Shown here in pieces: positions 1 to 8,292 of a stretch of 64,000 nt of DNA; the stretch's first letter is position 1; every line of letters starts with the position of its first letter. The DNA is from Myxococcota bacterium (GTDB lineage: Bacteria; Myxococcota_A; UBA9160; UBA6930). Below the pieces are notes generated by a model. It was not told where the DNA came from and ran no database searches. It saw nothing but the letters and a program-made list of their open reading frames with translations. Where the stretch lies: contig JANQOX010000001.1 of assembly GCA_028285625.1 (NCBI GenBank), forward strand, positions 248,001 to 312,000, written 5' to 3'. The translations under genes and the position numbers were made by a program.

Positions 1-1082
1 GGGTACTCCGCCTCTGGGATCGCTTCGGTGCGTAGGCTCGCTTCCCGGCTCTTGCCCCCGCGGTGGACCGTGAGCGCGAGCGTCTGGCCATCGGTACTGC
101 GCTCGAGGATCTCGTAGAACTCGCGCGCCGAGCGGATCGGCGTCGCGGCCAGGTGCGTCACGACGTCTCCCCGGCGGATGTCTCCGCGCGCGGCGGGGCC
201 GCCCGGCCGCACGCGGCTGACCAGCGCCCCGCCGAGCCGCTCCGGCAGGTCCATCACCTCGGAGAGCCGGGGCCCCAGGTCCTGGAGGTCGAGACCCAGC
301 CAGACCGGGGAGACGGCGCCCTTGGTCAGGATCTCGTGCACCACGCGTGTGGCCGCGTCGATCGGGATCGCGAAGCCCACGCCCTCGGCGCCGCCGTAGA
401 TCGCCGTATTGATCCCCACCAGTTCTCCCGCGGCCGTGAGCAGCGGCCCGCCGGAGTTGCCCGGGTTGATCGCGGCGTCGGTCTGGAGGAAGCCGTGGAA
501 GATGCGGTCGTCGCTGCGGAACGAGCGATTGGCCGCCGACAGCACGCCGGTGGTGACCGTGTTGGAGAGTCCGAAAGGGTTGCCGATGGCGATCAGCGGC
601 TCACCCACCATCAGGTGGGAAGAGCTTCCCGGGCGCACCCACGGCAGCTCGTCCTCGGTCTGGATGCGCAGCACGGCGAGGTCGTGGTTGGCGTCGGCCC
701 CCACCAGTTCGGCCTCGTACTCGCGCCCGTCCGAGAGCGTCACGCGAATGATGTCCGCCCGCGCGATCACGTGCTCGTTGGTCAGCACGTGGTGGTCGGC
801 GTCGATCACCACTCCCGATCCCAGGCTCTGGGCGGTCTGGGGAACGCCCGGCTCGAAGAAGTCCTGGAAGAACCGGCTGAAGAAGGGGTCGCCGGCGAAG
901 GGGCTTCGCTGCCGCACCTGGCGCTCGGTGGTGATGTTCACCACGGAGGGGCCGACGTCGGTCACCACCTGGACGGTGGCGGTCCGGCGCAGGAACGGGT
1001 CGCCCGCCGCGGCAGGCGTGGCCATGCCCAGGAGCGGCGCGAGCATCGTGGCGAGGGTCAGGAACACGGCAGCGCGACGCAT
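1..1082 (-). CDS. HtrA/DegP-like serine protease (3' end cut by window edge)
   Basis: Periplasmic trypsin-like protease of the HtrA/DegP family, expected to degrade or refold misfolded envelope proteins. The N-terminus is a clear signal peptide (MRRAAVFLTLATM... ending in PAAA before GDP). The triad is intact: His in LTNEHVI, Asp in NHDLAVLRI and Ser in NPGNSGGPLL. A PDZ domain follows, beginning near WLGLDLQDLG with its core at GGALVSRVRPG. Reading from the ATG at 1082, 360 codons are present and the frame is still open at base 1, so the C-terminus, probably including a second PDZ, lies outside. It is divergent from galK across about 80 bp. A second HtrA paralogue lies at 3082-4485. Confidence 0.93.
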   Translation of the reverse strand, partial: MRRAAVFLTLATMLAPLLGMATPAAAGDPFLRRTATVQVVTDVGPSVVNITTERQVRQRSPFAGDPFFSRFFQDFFEPGVPQTAQSLGSGVVIDADHHVLTNEHVIARADIIRVTLSDGREYEAELVGADANHDLAVLRIQTEDELPWVRPGSSSHLMVGEPLIAIGNPFGLSNTVTTGVLSAANRSFRSDDRIFHGFLQTDAAINPGNSGGPLLTAAGELVGINTAIYGGAEGVGFAIPIDAATRVVHEILTKGAVSPVWLGLDLQDLGPRLSEVMDLPERLGGALVSRVRPGGPAARGDIRRGDVVTHLAATPIRSAREFYEILERSTDGQTLALTVHRGGKSREASLRTEAIPEAEY

Positions 1083-1163
1083 CGCGCACCAAGCTAGCTT
1101 TCCGGGCGATCCGCTGCCTTGCAGTGGGCGATCCGCCGCTAGGCGGGTCGGGTTGGGAGCGCC

Positions 1164-2312
1164 GTGTCCGACGCCATGCGCAGGGACTTCGAGGATCGCC
1201 ATGGCAGGGCGCCCGTCGCTCGGGGGCGCGCGCCGGGTCGGGTGAACCTGATTGGAGAGCACACCGACTACACCGGCGGTCTGGCGCTGCCCTTCGCGAT
1301 CGATCCCCGCACCGAGGTCCTGGCGACGCCGCGAGACGACGATCTCGTGCGGGTGCACTCCGCCGAGATGGGCTCTGCCGAGCGCGACCTCGGGGGCGTG
1401 CCCCGGCAGGAGAGCTGGAGCGACTACGTGGTGGCGCCGTTCCTGGCCCTGCGCGAGCGGGGCCTGCGGGTTCGTGGCGCCGATCTCCTGGTGGCGAGCG
1501 ACGTTCCCCGCGAGTCGGGCCTCTCGAGCTCAGCCGCGCTGGGCGTGGCCGTCACGGCCGCCGTCGACCGGGCGTTCGGGCTCGGCCTCGACCGGCGCGC
1601 ATGGGCGGAGGTCGCCCACCGAGGCGAGAACTTCTTCGTAGGTGTGGGCTGTGGGGTGATGGACCAGTTCGCGAGCGCCCTGGGCGAGCCGGGCCACCTG
1701 CTGCGCATCGACTGCCGCGACCGGAGCACCCGGACCGTCGCGCTGCAGGGGGACGCCGTGGTCCTGGTGGCGCAGTCGGGTGTGGAGCGGAAGCTCGCGG
1801 GGGGCGCCTACCGCGAGCGCGTGGACGCCTGCGCAGCCGCCCTGGCGGGCGTGCAACGCACCGGCCATGGGGCGACGTCCCTGCGAGACGTCGCCCCCTC
1901 CGAACTCGCCGGCCTCGAAGCCGAACTCGACCCCATCGCGTTCCGTCGCCTTCGGCACGTGGTGACCGAGAACGCACGCGTCGATGCCGCCTGTGAGGCG
2001 TTGGCCGCGGGAGACCTCGAACGGGTGGGCGATCTGCTGCGCGAGGGGATGGCGAGCCTGCGCGACGACTACCAGGTCAGCACCCCCGAACTCGATGCGT
2101 TGTGCGAGCTGGGTGACGCGGCCGACGGCTGTTTCGGCTCGCGCCTGACCGGTGCGGGTTTTGGCGGCTGCACCCTGCACCTGGTGCGACCGGAAGCGGC
2201 GGATGCCGTCTCGGCCGCGCTGGCCCAGGGCTTCGCCCGGGCGTTCGGTCGCGAGCCGCCGCGCGTCGTGGTGCGCGCCTCCGATGGGGCGTCGGCCGAA
2301 TCCCTGCTCTAG
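1164..2312 (+). CDS. galK: galactokinase
   Basis: GHMP-family kinase that phosphorylates galactose to galactose-1-phosphate with ATP in the Leloir pathway. The galactokinase signature GRVNLIGEHTDYTGG lies near residue 25, the glycine/serine-rich ATP loop is ESGLSSSAALGVA, and the C-terminal GHMP motif is GAGFGGCTL. At 382 aa it matches the usual family length. The start is GTG at 1164; an ATG four codons downstream is an alternative. No galT or galE is adjacent, although an epimerase of the GalE type is encoded at 56597. The enzyme could therefore feed UDP-sugar supply rather than a local gal operon, which is an inference. Confidence 0.93.
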   Translation: MSDAMRRDFEDRHGRAPVARGRAPGRVNLIGEHTDYTGGLALPFAIDPRTEVLATPRDDDLVRVHSAEMGSAERDLGGVPRQESWSDYVVAPFLALRERGLRVRGADLLVASDVPRESGLSSSAALGVAVTAAVDRAFGLGLDRRAWAEVAHRGENFFVGVGCGVMDQFASALGEPGHLLRIDCRDRSTRTVALQGDAVVLVAQSGVERKLAGGAYRERVDACAAALAGVQRTGHGATSLRDVAPSELAGLEAELDPIAFRRLRHVVTENARVDAACEALAAGDLERVGDLLREGMASLRDDYQVSTPELDALCELGDAADGCFGSRLTGAGFGGCTLHLVRPEAADAVSAALAQGFARAFGREPPRVVVRASDGASAESLL

Positions 2313-2375
2313 GCAGGGGGTGCCTGGACCGGCGCAGGCCTGCAGTCGACGGGCCGTTCGGCCGATCGAGACGGC

Positions 2376-3113
2376 GTGGCGATCGCGGCATGGTTCGGAT
2401 ACACGCTCTTCTGCCTGGCCAGCGTGGCGGTGGGCGCGCGGCTGCTGCGTCTCTGGGCGCGCAGCCGGCAGGCGCCGGAGCTGCTCGCGGCCCTCGCCCT
2501 GCTGGGGATCGGGCCACTGGGCTTCGGCCTCTCCATCGCCTCGATCCACCTGCACGGCGTGGCGCCGGGCCTGGGGGATGCGACGTGGGCTTTCGCGGCC
2601 GCGGCGCTCACGCTGGGCGGAAGCTGCGTCTTCCTCTTCACGCAGCAGGTGTTTCATCCACGCTCGCGTTTCGTCCGCCGTCTGGCGTGGGCGGCCGGTG
2701 GACTCTTCACGGGTCTGCTGCTCGCCGAGGCGGTGACGCACGGGTTTCCGGCAGACGAGCCCGCGGGTCCGCCGATGCGTGCCGCCAACTGGCTTCGCAC
2801 GGCGGGGCTGCTGTGGGGCGCGGCCGCGGCTTTGCGCTACCGGAGCCAGCTGGTTCGCCGCGTGGCGCTGGGGATCGGTGACGCGGGCGCGCTCGCGCGG
2901 CTGCTCGGCTGGGCCCTCGCACTCGGGGCCGCAGGCCTCGCCTCGGGGATCGACGCCTCGACCAAGCTGCTGACCGACGCGCTCGAACTGCCGTGGCTCA
3001 AGCTCGTGGACGCCGCACTGGGAACGGTGTCGGCGGCCTTCCTGTGGCGTGCCTTCCGAGCCGAGAAGCCCGCGCCCGAGGTCAGGGCGCCGAGCCGTTC
3101 GCAGCCCGCTTGA
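2376..3113 (+). CDS. polytopic membrane protein of unknown function
   Basis: The 245-residue protein is not recognised. It has about seven hydrophobic segments (for example residues 2-22, 34-58, 69-90, 101-118 and 170-192) separated by short Arg-rich loops, so it is an inner-membrane protein. The C-terminal 20 residues are charged and probably cytoplasmic. The start is GTG at 2376, 63 bp after galK on the same strand, so co-transcription is possible. Its last 32 bases overlap the end of the convergent HtrA gene. Composition and codon use look like its neighbours. No catalytic motif is visible. Confidence 0.7.
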   Translation: MAIAAWFGYTLFCLASVAVGARLLRLWARSRQAPELLAALALLGIGPLGFGLSIASIHLHGVAPGLGDATWAFAAAALTLGGSCVFLFTQQVFHPRSRFVRRLAWAAGGLFTGLLLAEAVTHGFPADEPAGPPMRAANWLRTAGLLWGAAAALRYRSQLVRRVALGIGDAGALARLLGWALALGAAGLASGIDASTKLLTDALELPWLKLVDAALGTVSAAFLWRAFRAEKPAPEVRAPSRSQPA

Positions 3114-4485
3114 CCAGCAGCAAGCGGCGGTCGCCTCCGCGTCGGGCGACCAACAGGAAGCGGTCGGCGTCTGCGACCGTCCGCATGGCCTCGTCGAAGT
3201 CGCCCAGCGTGCCGATCGCCTGGTCCTCCACGCGTTCGAGGACGTCCCCGGGCGCGAGTCCGGCCTCTGCGGCGGGTGTGCCGCGGGCGACGAAAGAGAC
3301 GTAGACGCCCTCACGCGAGAGCAGCCGGGCTTCTCGATAGAGCCTCTCGGTGATCTCCTGCACGTGGAAGCCGACGTCGGTCTCGGCGATCGCCGGGTCG
3401 ACCTTGGGCGCCGAGCCCAGCACCACCTCGCGGCTTTGCGGCGTGCCATCGCGCAGCAGGTGGAGCGTGGTGCGGCTGCCAGGTTCGCGCGACGCGACCT
3501 GGCGTTGGAAGCGCCCCAGGTCCTCCTCCTTCTCCGCGGCGACGGTGCCGTCGCCGATCCCGGTGACGATGTCGCCGGTCTCGAGGCCGGCTTGCTCCGC
3601 AGGCGAGCCGCTCGATACCGAGCTCACGATCACGCCCGTGGCGTCCGGGATGCCGAGATGGGAGGCGAGGTCGCGGTTCAGGGCCTGGATGCCGATGCCG
3701 AGCCATGCCCGCTCCACGCCCCCGGCCTCGATCTGGCGCATCACCTCGATGGCCGTGTCGATCGGGATCGTGAAGCCGATGCCACGCCCCTGACCGCGGG
3801 AGTTCACGCCGATCACGTGGCCATCGAGGTCCACCAGGGGCCCGCCCGAAGAGCCGCGGTCGATCATCGCGTCGGTCTGGATGAAGTCGTTGATCAGGTT
3901 CGGGATCTCGAGGTTGCGCCCCTTGGCCGACACGATGCCCAGCGACACCGTGCCCTCGAGCCCGTATGGGTTGCCGATCGCCAGCACCCACTGCCCGACG
4001 CGTACCTCGTCGACTGCGCCGAGCACGACCGGCGAAAGCGGCTCCTGGGTCTCCACGCGCAGCAGGGCGAGGTCGGTCTGGAGGTCGGTCCCCACCACGC
4101 GCGCCGGGAGCGGCGCCGGGTAGCCGGGGATGCTCACCTCGACCTTCTCGGCCTTGTCCACCACGTGCTGGTTGGTGAGGATGCGCCCGTCGGCGCTCAC
4201 GATGAACCCCGAGCCCGTGGCCTGGTTGCGGCGGTCGTTGATGCGCACGATCGCCTGGACGTGCACCACCGACCGCGTGACGCGGTCGGCGATCTCGACG
4301 ATGCGCTTCTCGAGGCCGAGCGGATCGCGCGCGCGCGGTGCGGACGAGGCGCCGGGGTCCGAGAGGGCCGCGTCCCGGGTCTCCGCGGTCGAAGCGAAGG
4401 AAGACAGGCATGCCGCGAGGATCACGCCGAGGGCGGCGATGCCGAGCCGCCGCGAGGCGTGACCCGTCTCGGAGGTTCTAGCCAT
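3082..4485 (-). CDS. HtrA-like serine protease with two PDZ domains
   Basis: Second HtrA/DegP/DegQ-type protease, 467 aa. The N-terminus has a hydrophobic segment ending in LAAC (Cys26), which fits a lipobox, so the protein may be membrane-anchored rather than free. The catalytic residues are His in ILTNQHVV, Asp in LQTDLALLRV and Ser in DRGSSGGPLV; the usual GNSGGP is GSSGGP here. PDZ1 (about 265-355) and PDZ2 (about 370-460) follow. The gene starts with ATG at 4485, overlapping the thiE end by 8 bp, so it is probably co-transcribed behind the thi genes. Its end overlaps the convergent membrane-protein gene by 32 bp. Confidence 0.93.
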   Translation of the reverse strand: MARTSETGHASRRLGIAALGVILAACLSSFASTAETRDAALSDPGASSAPRARDPLGLEKRIVEIADRVTRSVVHVQAIVRINDRRNQATGSGFIVSADGRILTNQHVVDKAEKVEVSIPGYPAPLPARVVGTDLQTDLALLRVETQEPLSPVVLGAVDEVRVGQWVLAIGNPYGLEGTVSLGIVSAKGRNLEIPNLINDFIQTDAMIDRGSSGGPLVDLDGHVIGVNSRGQGRGIGFTIPIDTAIEVMRQIEAGGVERAWLGIGIQALNRDLASHLGIPDATGVIVSSVSSGSPAEQAGLETGDIVTGIGDGTVAAEKEEDLGRFQRQVASREPGSRTTLHLLRDGTPQSREVVLGSAPKVDPAIAETDVGFHVQEITERLYREARLLSREGVYVSFVARGTPAAEAGLAPGDVLERVEDQAIGTLGDFDEAMRTVADADRFLLVARRGGDRRLLLVKRAANGSAP

Positions 4486-5101
4486 CGAGCGCCGATCGTA
4501 GCCGCCCAGCGGCCTCCGCCGGGTCCGGGGATCGCAGAACCTCCCCGGTCACGGCCACGCCACGCGCCCCCGCAGCGACACACGCGGCCGCCCGCTCGGC
4601 GCTCACCCCTCCCTGGGCCAGGACCGGCACGCCTCGAGCGGTCATGCGAGCGAGTGCATCGGTGCCGAGCGGCGGCCGGCTGGCCGGCTTCGAGATCGGC
4701 GTGTGAATTGGCGCCAGGTGGACGTAGTCGAGCGCCTGCAGTTCGGCATCGGAACGCTCACCGGGTTCGTGAAGGGAGGCCCCGAGGAGCGCCGGGGCGC
4801 CGAGAAGTCGTCGCGCCGCCTCGGGCGCGAGGGCGTCGAATCCCAGGTGTGCGCCGTGGGCCCCCGCCGCCAGCGCCACGTCGCAGCGACGGTTCACGAG
4901 CACCCGCGTGCCCGCGTGCGCGGTCTCCTGCGCTGCCAGTGCGCGGTCGGTCGCATCGAGCAGGTCGCGCGCTTCCGCGTGGCGGTCGCGCAGCTGCATC
5001 CAGTCGACCCCCGCGGCGAAGAGTGCCTCGAGCCGACCGGTGTCGCTCGCCGCGGCGACGTCGAGAACCAGACAGAGCACGGGTCGCGGCGGCCACTGCA
5101 A
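4478..5101 (-). CDS. thiE: thiamine-phosphate synthase
   Basis: ThiE/TenI-family TIM barrel (207 aa) that joins the pyrimidine diphosphate and thiazole phosphate to form thiamine monophosphate. Visible motifs are the beta-2 element WMQLRDRHA, the phosphate-loop region APIHTPISKP and the C-terminal VLAQGGVSAERAAACVAAGA. The length matches family norms. The start is a TTG at 5101, 12 bp behind the thiG stop, completing the order thiS-thiG-thiE. It could instead be a TenI-like thiazole tautomerase, since both share this fold; the complete thi context does not decide between them. Confidence 0.85.
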   Translation of the reverse strand: MQWPPRPVLCLVLDVAAASDTGRLEALFAAGVDWMQLRDRHAEARDLLDATDRALAAQETAHAGTRVLVNRRCDVALAAGAHGAHLGFDALAPEAARRLLGAPALLGASLHEPGERSDAELQALDYVHLAPIHTPISKPASRPPLGTDALARMTARGVPVLAQGGVSAERAAACVAAGARGVAVTGEVLRSPDPAEAAGRLRSALDG

Positions 5102-5113
5102 TGGGATCGAGAG

Positions 5114-5887
5114 CTAGAAGCTGGCGAGCCCGTCCAAGGGGCTCGACGCGTTGGCATACAGCCGGCGCGGGATGCGCCCGGCCTCGTAGGCCAGCCGGCC
5201 TGCGGACACGGCTTCGCGCATGGCGCGGGCCATCTTCACCGGGTCCTTGGCGCCTGCGATGGCGCTGTTCATGAGCAGGGCCGTCGCACCGAGCTCCATC
5301 GCCACCGCGGCATCGCTTGCGGTCCCCACGCCGGCGTCGACGATGACCGGCACCTCGACCGTCTCGAGGATGATCCTCAGGTTGGCCGGGTTGCGGACAC
5401 CCAGACCCGAACCGATCGGGGCGGCCAACGGCATCACCGCGACGCACCCGAGCGCGGCAAGGCGCTGGCAGGCCACCGGGTCGTCGGAGATGTAGGGCAG
5501 CACCTCGAAGCCCTCGTCCACCAGGATGCGAGCGGCCTCGAGCGTGGCGGTCACGTCCGGAAACAGCGTGCGCTCGTCTCCGAAGACCTCGAGCTTCACG
5601 AGGGCGTGGCCCACCAGTTCGCGACCGAGCCGCGCGGTGGTGACGGCGTCCTCGACGGTGAGGCTGCCGGCCGTGTTCGGCAGGATCACCGTGCCCTCGG
5701 GCAGGTGGCCGAGCACGTTCTCCGACTGCGGAACGCCGAGGTCCACCCGTCGCAGCGCGACGGTCACCATCTCGGCCCCGGCCGCGACCGTCGCCTCCTT
5801 TTGGAGGTCGAACGACGAGAACTTGCCCGTACCCGTGATGAGCCGCGACGCGAACGTGTGCGACCCGAGTGTGTAGGTGTCCGACAT
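5114..5887 (-). CDS. thiG: thiazole synthase
   Basis: ThiG condenses deoxyxylulose-5-phosphate, dehydroglycine and ThiS-bound sulfur to make the thiazole ring of thiamine. The protein (257 aa) begins [21 protein letters not shown]. It has the typical PNTAGS segment, the VKLEVFGD segment with the Schiff-base Lys, and the phosphate-binding [20 protein letters not shown] region. The ATG at 5887 is chosen because it follows thiS by two bases and a strong GGAGGAGG; the open frame continues far upstream only as a GC-driven extension through thiS. Confidence 0.96.
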   Translation of the reverse strand: MSDTYTLGSHTFASRLITGTGKFSSFDLQKEATVAAGAEMVTVALRRVDLGVPQSENVLGHLPEGTVILPNTAGSLTVEDAVTTARLGRELVGHALVKLEVFGDERTLFPDVTATLEAARILVDEGFEVLPYISDDPVACQRLAALGCVAVMPLAAPIGSGLGVRNPANLRIILETVEVPVIVDAGVGTASDAAVAMELGATALLMNSAIAGAKDPVKMARAMREAVSAGRLAYEAGRIPRRLYANASSPLDGLASF

Positions 5888-5889
5888 GA

Positions 5890-6159
5890 CTAGCCTCCTC
5901 CCACCGCTTCGAGAATCTCGACGTGGTCGCCCGCGCGAAGGACGAACGCATCGCGCTCGCTCCTGGGGACCACCTGTCGGTTCACCGCCACCGCGATCTT
6001 GCGACCCGAGAGCCCGAGTTCGTCCACCAGCGTTCCCACGCGAGGCGACTGCGGCAGCGCGCGCGCCTCGCCGTTCACGCGGATCTGCGGCGCGCCGTCG
6101 GCGTTCGGGTCTTGGCGAGTGTCCTCGCCCGGTCGGGGTTCCGAGGGGGTCTGCGTCAC
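5890..6159 (-). CDS. thiS: sulfur carrier protein ThiS
   Basis: Ubiquitin-like sulfur carrier whose C-terminal glycine becomes a thiocarboxylate and donates sulfur to ThiG. The core is [14 protein letters not shown]... with [28 protein letters not shown] and the terminal GGG. With the GTG start at 6159 it is 89 aa, about 23 residues longer than most ThiS because of a Pro/Asp-rich N-terminal tail; the core could start later. It is the first gene of the leftward thi operon and is divergent from alr across 128 bp. No thiamine riboswitch consensus was recognised in that gap. Confidence 0.88.
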   Translation of the reverse strand: MTQTPSEPRPGEDTRQDPNADGAPQIRVNGEARALPQSPRVGTLVDELGLSGRKIAVAVNRQVVPRSERDAFVLRAGDHVEILEAVGGG

Positions 6160-6287
6160 GGTCGAGGCTTCCTTGCGCCGTGTGGGCGAACGTACCCGCT
6201 TCGCGTGGGCGCTGCGACTGGCGATGGCGATCGGGCCAAACCACGGGACTGCGATCCGCTGGCGCGACTTCGGTAGGCTCCCCCGCG

Positions 6288-7472
6288 ATGAAGGGGGACG
6301 CCACCGGCGAGCGCGGCCGCCCCACCCGGGCGGTGGTGGACCTCGAGGCGGTGGCGCAGAACCTCGGCGAGGTGCGGCGTCTGGCCCCGGGCCACGGCGT
6401 GATCGCGGTGGTGAAGGCCGATGCCTATGGCCACGGCGCGCAGGCGGTCGCCCAAAGCCTCGCGTCCGCAGGCTGCGAGGCCCTGGCGGTGCTCTCGGTG
6501 GACGAGGCCGCCGCCCTGCGCGATGCCGGCGTCGGGGGTCCCATCCTGGTTCTGGGCGGCGTGCACGATGCTCCCGAAGCGGCACGTGCGGCCGAGCTAT
6601 CGCTCGTGCCGGTGGTCCACCGATCCGAGCAGCTTGGCCTGCTGGCCGAGGCGGGGCGGGGCAGGGACGCGCCGATCCCGTTCGAGGTCGAGGTCGACAC
6701 GGGCATGCGGCGGATGGGCGCGGCGGCCGAAGCGGTCCCCGATCTGCTGGCGCACGCCCGCACCGAGCCCACGCTCGCCGCTGCGGGGCTCTTCACCCAT
6801 CTGGCGTGTGCGGACGATCCCGACCCGGCGTCGTCTCGCGAGCAGCTCGCGCGCTTTGGGGCGCTGCTGGCGGGGCTCTCGCCGTCGGGATTGCTGCCGC
6901 CGCGCATCCACGTGGCCAACTCGGCCGGCGTGCTGCAGGCCCCCGACCTTGCTGGGGCCGTCCCGCCCGAGGTGAACTTCGTTCGGCCCGGTCTGATGCT
7001 CTACGGGGTGTGTCCGGCGCCCCACCAGGCCGACCGGGTGTCGCTGCACGCGGCCATGACGCTGCAGACCGAGGTGGTGGCGGTGCACGCCGTACGGGCC
7101 GGAGACCCGGTGGGCTACGGCGCGACCCATCGCGCTGCCGAACCAGGGGTCGTGGCGACCGCCGCCGCCGGGTACGCCGACGGCGTTCCGTGGTCACTCG
7201 GGGGCTGCGGGGAGGCCCTGCTGGGTGGGCGTCGGGTGCCCTATGCCGGGCGGGTGTCGATGGACTACGTGGGCCTCGCGTCGGGATCCGGTCCGGCCCG
7301 GGTCGGCGACGAGGTCGTGGTCTTCGGCCGCGCGGCCGACGGCGCCCGGCTGCCCGTCGAGGACCTGGCCGCCCGCGCGCGTACCCTCGCCTACGAGCTG
7401 CTCGTGCGGGTGGGGGCGCGCGTGCCCCGCACGTACCTCGCTGCCGATCCCCCCGCTACGATGCGCCCGTGA
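6288..7472 (+). CDS. alr: alanine racemase
   Basis: PLP enzyme interconverting L- and D-alanine for peptidoglycan. The cofactor lysine sits in the canonical [11 protein letters not shown] near residue 45. The second catalytic tyrosine lies in the RVSMDYVGL region. At 394 aa the length is slightly above typical. The ATG at 6288 was chosen because it sits about 24 codons before the first conserved strand; the frame is open much further upstream, but that stretch overlaps thiS on the other strand. The stop TGA overlaps a GTG that begins a 12-codon duplicated copy of the next gene's start. Confidence 0.95.
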   Translation: MKGDATGERGRPTRAVVDLEAVAQNLGEVRRLAPGHGVIAVVKADAYGHGAQAVAQSLASAGCEALAVLSVDEAAALRDAGVGGPILVLGGVHDAPEAARAAELSLVPVVHRSEQLGLLAEAGRGRDAPIPFEVEVDTGMRRMGAAAEAVPDLLAHARTEPTLAAAGLFTHLACADDPDPASSREQLARFGALLAGLSPSGLLPPRIHVANSAGVLQAPDLAGAVPPEVNFVRPGLMLYGVCPAPHQADRVSLHAAMTLQTEVVAVHAVRAGDPVGYGATHRAAEPGVVATAAAGYADGVPWSLGGCGEALLGGRRVPYAGRVSMDYVGLASGSGPARVGDEVVVFGRAADGARLPVEDLAARARTLAYELLVRVGARVPRTYLAADPPATMRP

Positions 7473-7531
7473 GTTCTCTGCCGCGAACGCGCCCGGTGCG
7501 CCCGTGAGTTCTCCCGCCGCGAGAGCGCCCG
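7462..7531 (+). repeat. imperfect 35-bp tandem duplication of a gene start
   Basis: A 17-bp sequence spanning GCGCCCGTGAGTTCTC occurs exactly at 7462-7478 and again at 7497-7513. The following 17-18 bp also match with a few changes (CCGCGAACGCGCCCG versus CCGCGAGAGCGCCCG). The first copy places GTG over the alr stop (GTGA) and reads only 12 codons before a TGA. The second copy is the start of the downstream ATPase gene at 7504. The direct reading is that the coupled start region was duplicated. Confidence 0.8.
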
Positions 7532-8292
7532 ATCTGCAGCCCGGCGTCTGTGCCGAGCTTCGGGGCGTCTACAAGCAGTTCGACGGCAACCCGGTTCTCG
7601 AGGGCGTGGACCTCGCCGTGCGCGAGGGCGAGATCACGGTGGTGATCGGTGGCAGCGGCAGCGGCAAGACCACGACCATGCGCGTGCTGCTGGGCCTCGA
7701 GACCTACGACGCGGGCTCTGCGCGCCTGCTGGGGCAGGAGGTCGGCGAGCTCCGGGCCGCGGAGCACGCGGCGCTGATGATGCGGGTCGGCTCGCTCTTT
7801 CAGTTCGGGGCGCTCTTCGACTCGATGACGGTGGCCGAGAACGTGGGGTTCGCGTTGCACTACGTGCAGCATCGCCCGGCCGACGAGATCCGGGGATTGG
7901 TGCGCGAGAACCTGATGATGGTCGGGCTCAAGGACATCGAGCACCTGTACCCGGCCCAGCTGTCGGGCGGCATGCGCAAGCGCGTCGCGCTGGCGCGCGC
8001 GATCGCACACCAGCCCGAGATCCTGTTCGTCGACGAGCCGACGACGGGTCTCGACCCGGTGATGAAGGAGACGATCGTCGAGCTGATCCTGCAGATGCGC
8101 GATCGTCTCGGCGTGAGCGTGCTCTGCATCACGCACGATCTCGCGGCGGCCTTTCGCATCGCCGACCACGTGGCGATGGTCTACCAGGGCAAGGTGGTGG
8201 CTTCGGGTACGCCGGGCGAGGTACGGGAGTCCGAGCATCCCGCCGTCAGACAGTTCGTCGGCGGGCGCAGCTACGGGCCGATCGATCCCTGA
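7504..8292 (+). CDS. MlaF-like ABC transporter ATP-binding protein
   Basis: ATPase subunit of an ABC transporter, closest in style to the MlaF/Mkl group that powers lipid or organic-solvent-resistance (Mce) transporters. It has Walker A GGSGSGKTTTMR, the Q-loop segment GSLFQFGALFDSMTVAENV typical of MlaF, the signature LSGGMRKRVALARAI, Walker B EILFVDEPTTGLD and the switch His in CITHDLAAA. The length is 262 aa. The GTG start at 7504 is the second copy of a duplicated start. No MlaE permease, MlaD or MlaC is next to it: upstream is alr and downstream is a convergent membrane protein. Its partner must be elsewhere. Confidence 0.88.
   Translation: MSSPAARAPDLQPGVCAELRGVYKQFDGNPVLEGVDLAVREGEITVVIGGSGSGKTTTMRVLLGLETYDAGSARLLGQEVGELRAAEHAALMMRVGSLFQFGALFDSMTVAENVGFALHYVQHRPADEIRGLVRENLMMVGLKDIEHLYPAQLSGGMRKRVALARAIAHQPEILFVDEPTTGLDPVMKETIVELILQMRDRLGVSVLCITHDLAAAFRIADHVAMVYQGKVVASGTPGEVRESEHPAVRQFVGGRSYGPIDP

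Noticed and set aside
1530..5274. Long antisense reading frames (for example 639 and 741 codons) covering galK, the HtrA gene and thiE
   Set aside because: They are composition-driven shadows in high-GC DNA, lack any recognisable motif, and overlap genes with diagnostic motifs on the other strand.
6160..6287. Possible thiamine riboswitch before the thi operon
   Set aside because: Neither strand shows the conserved CTGAGA and ACCTGATCTGG blocks of a thi-box.
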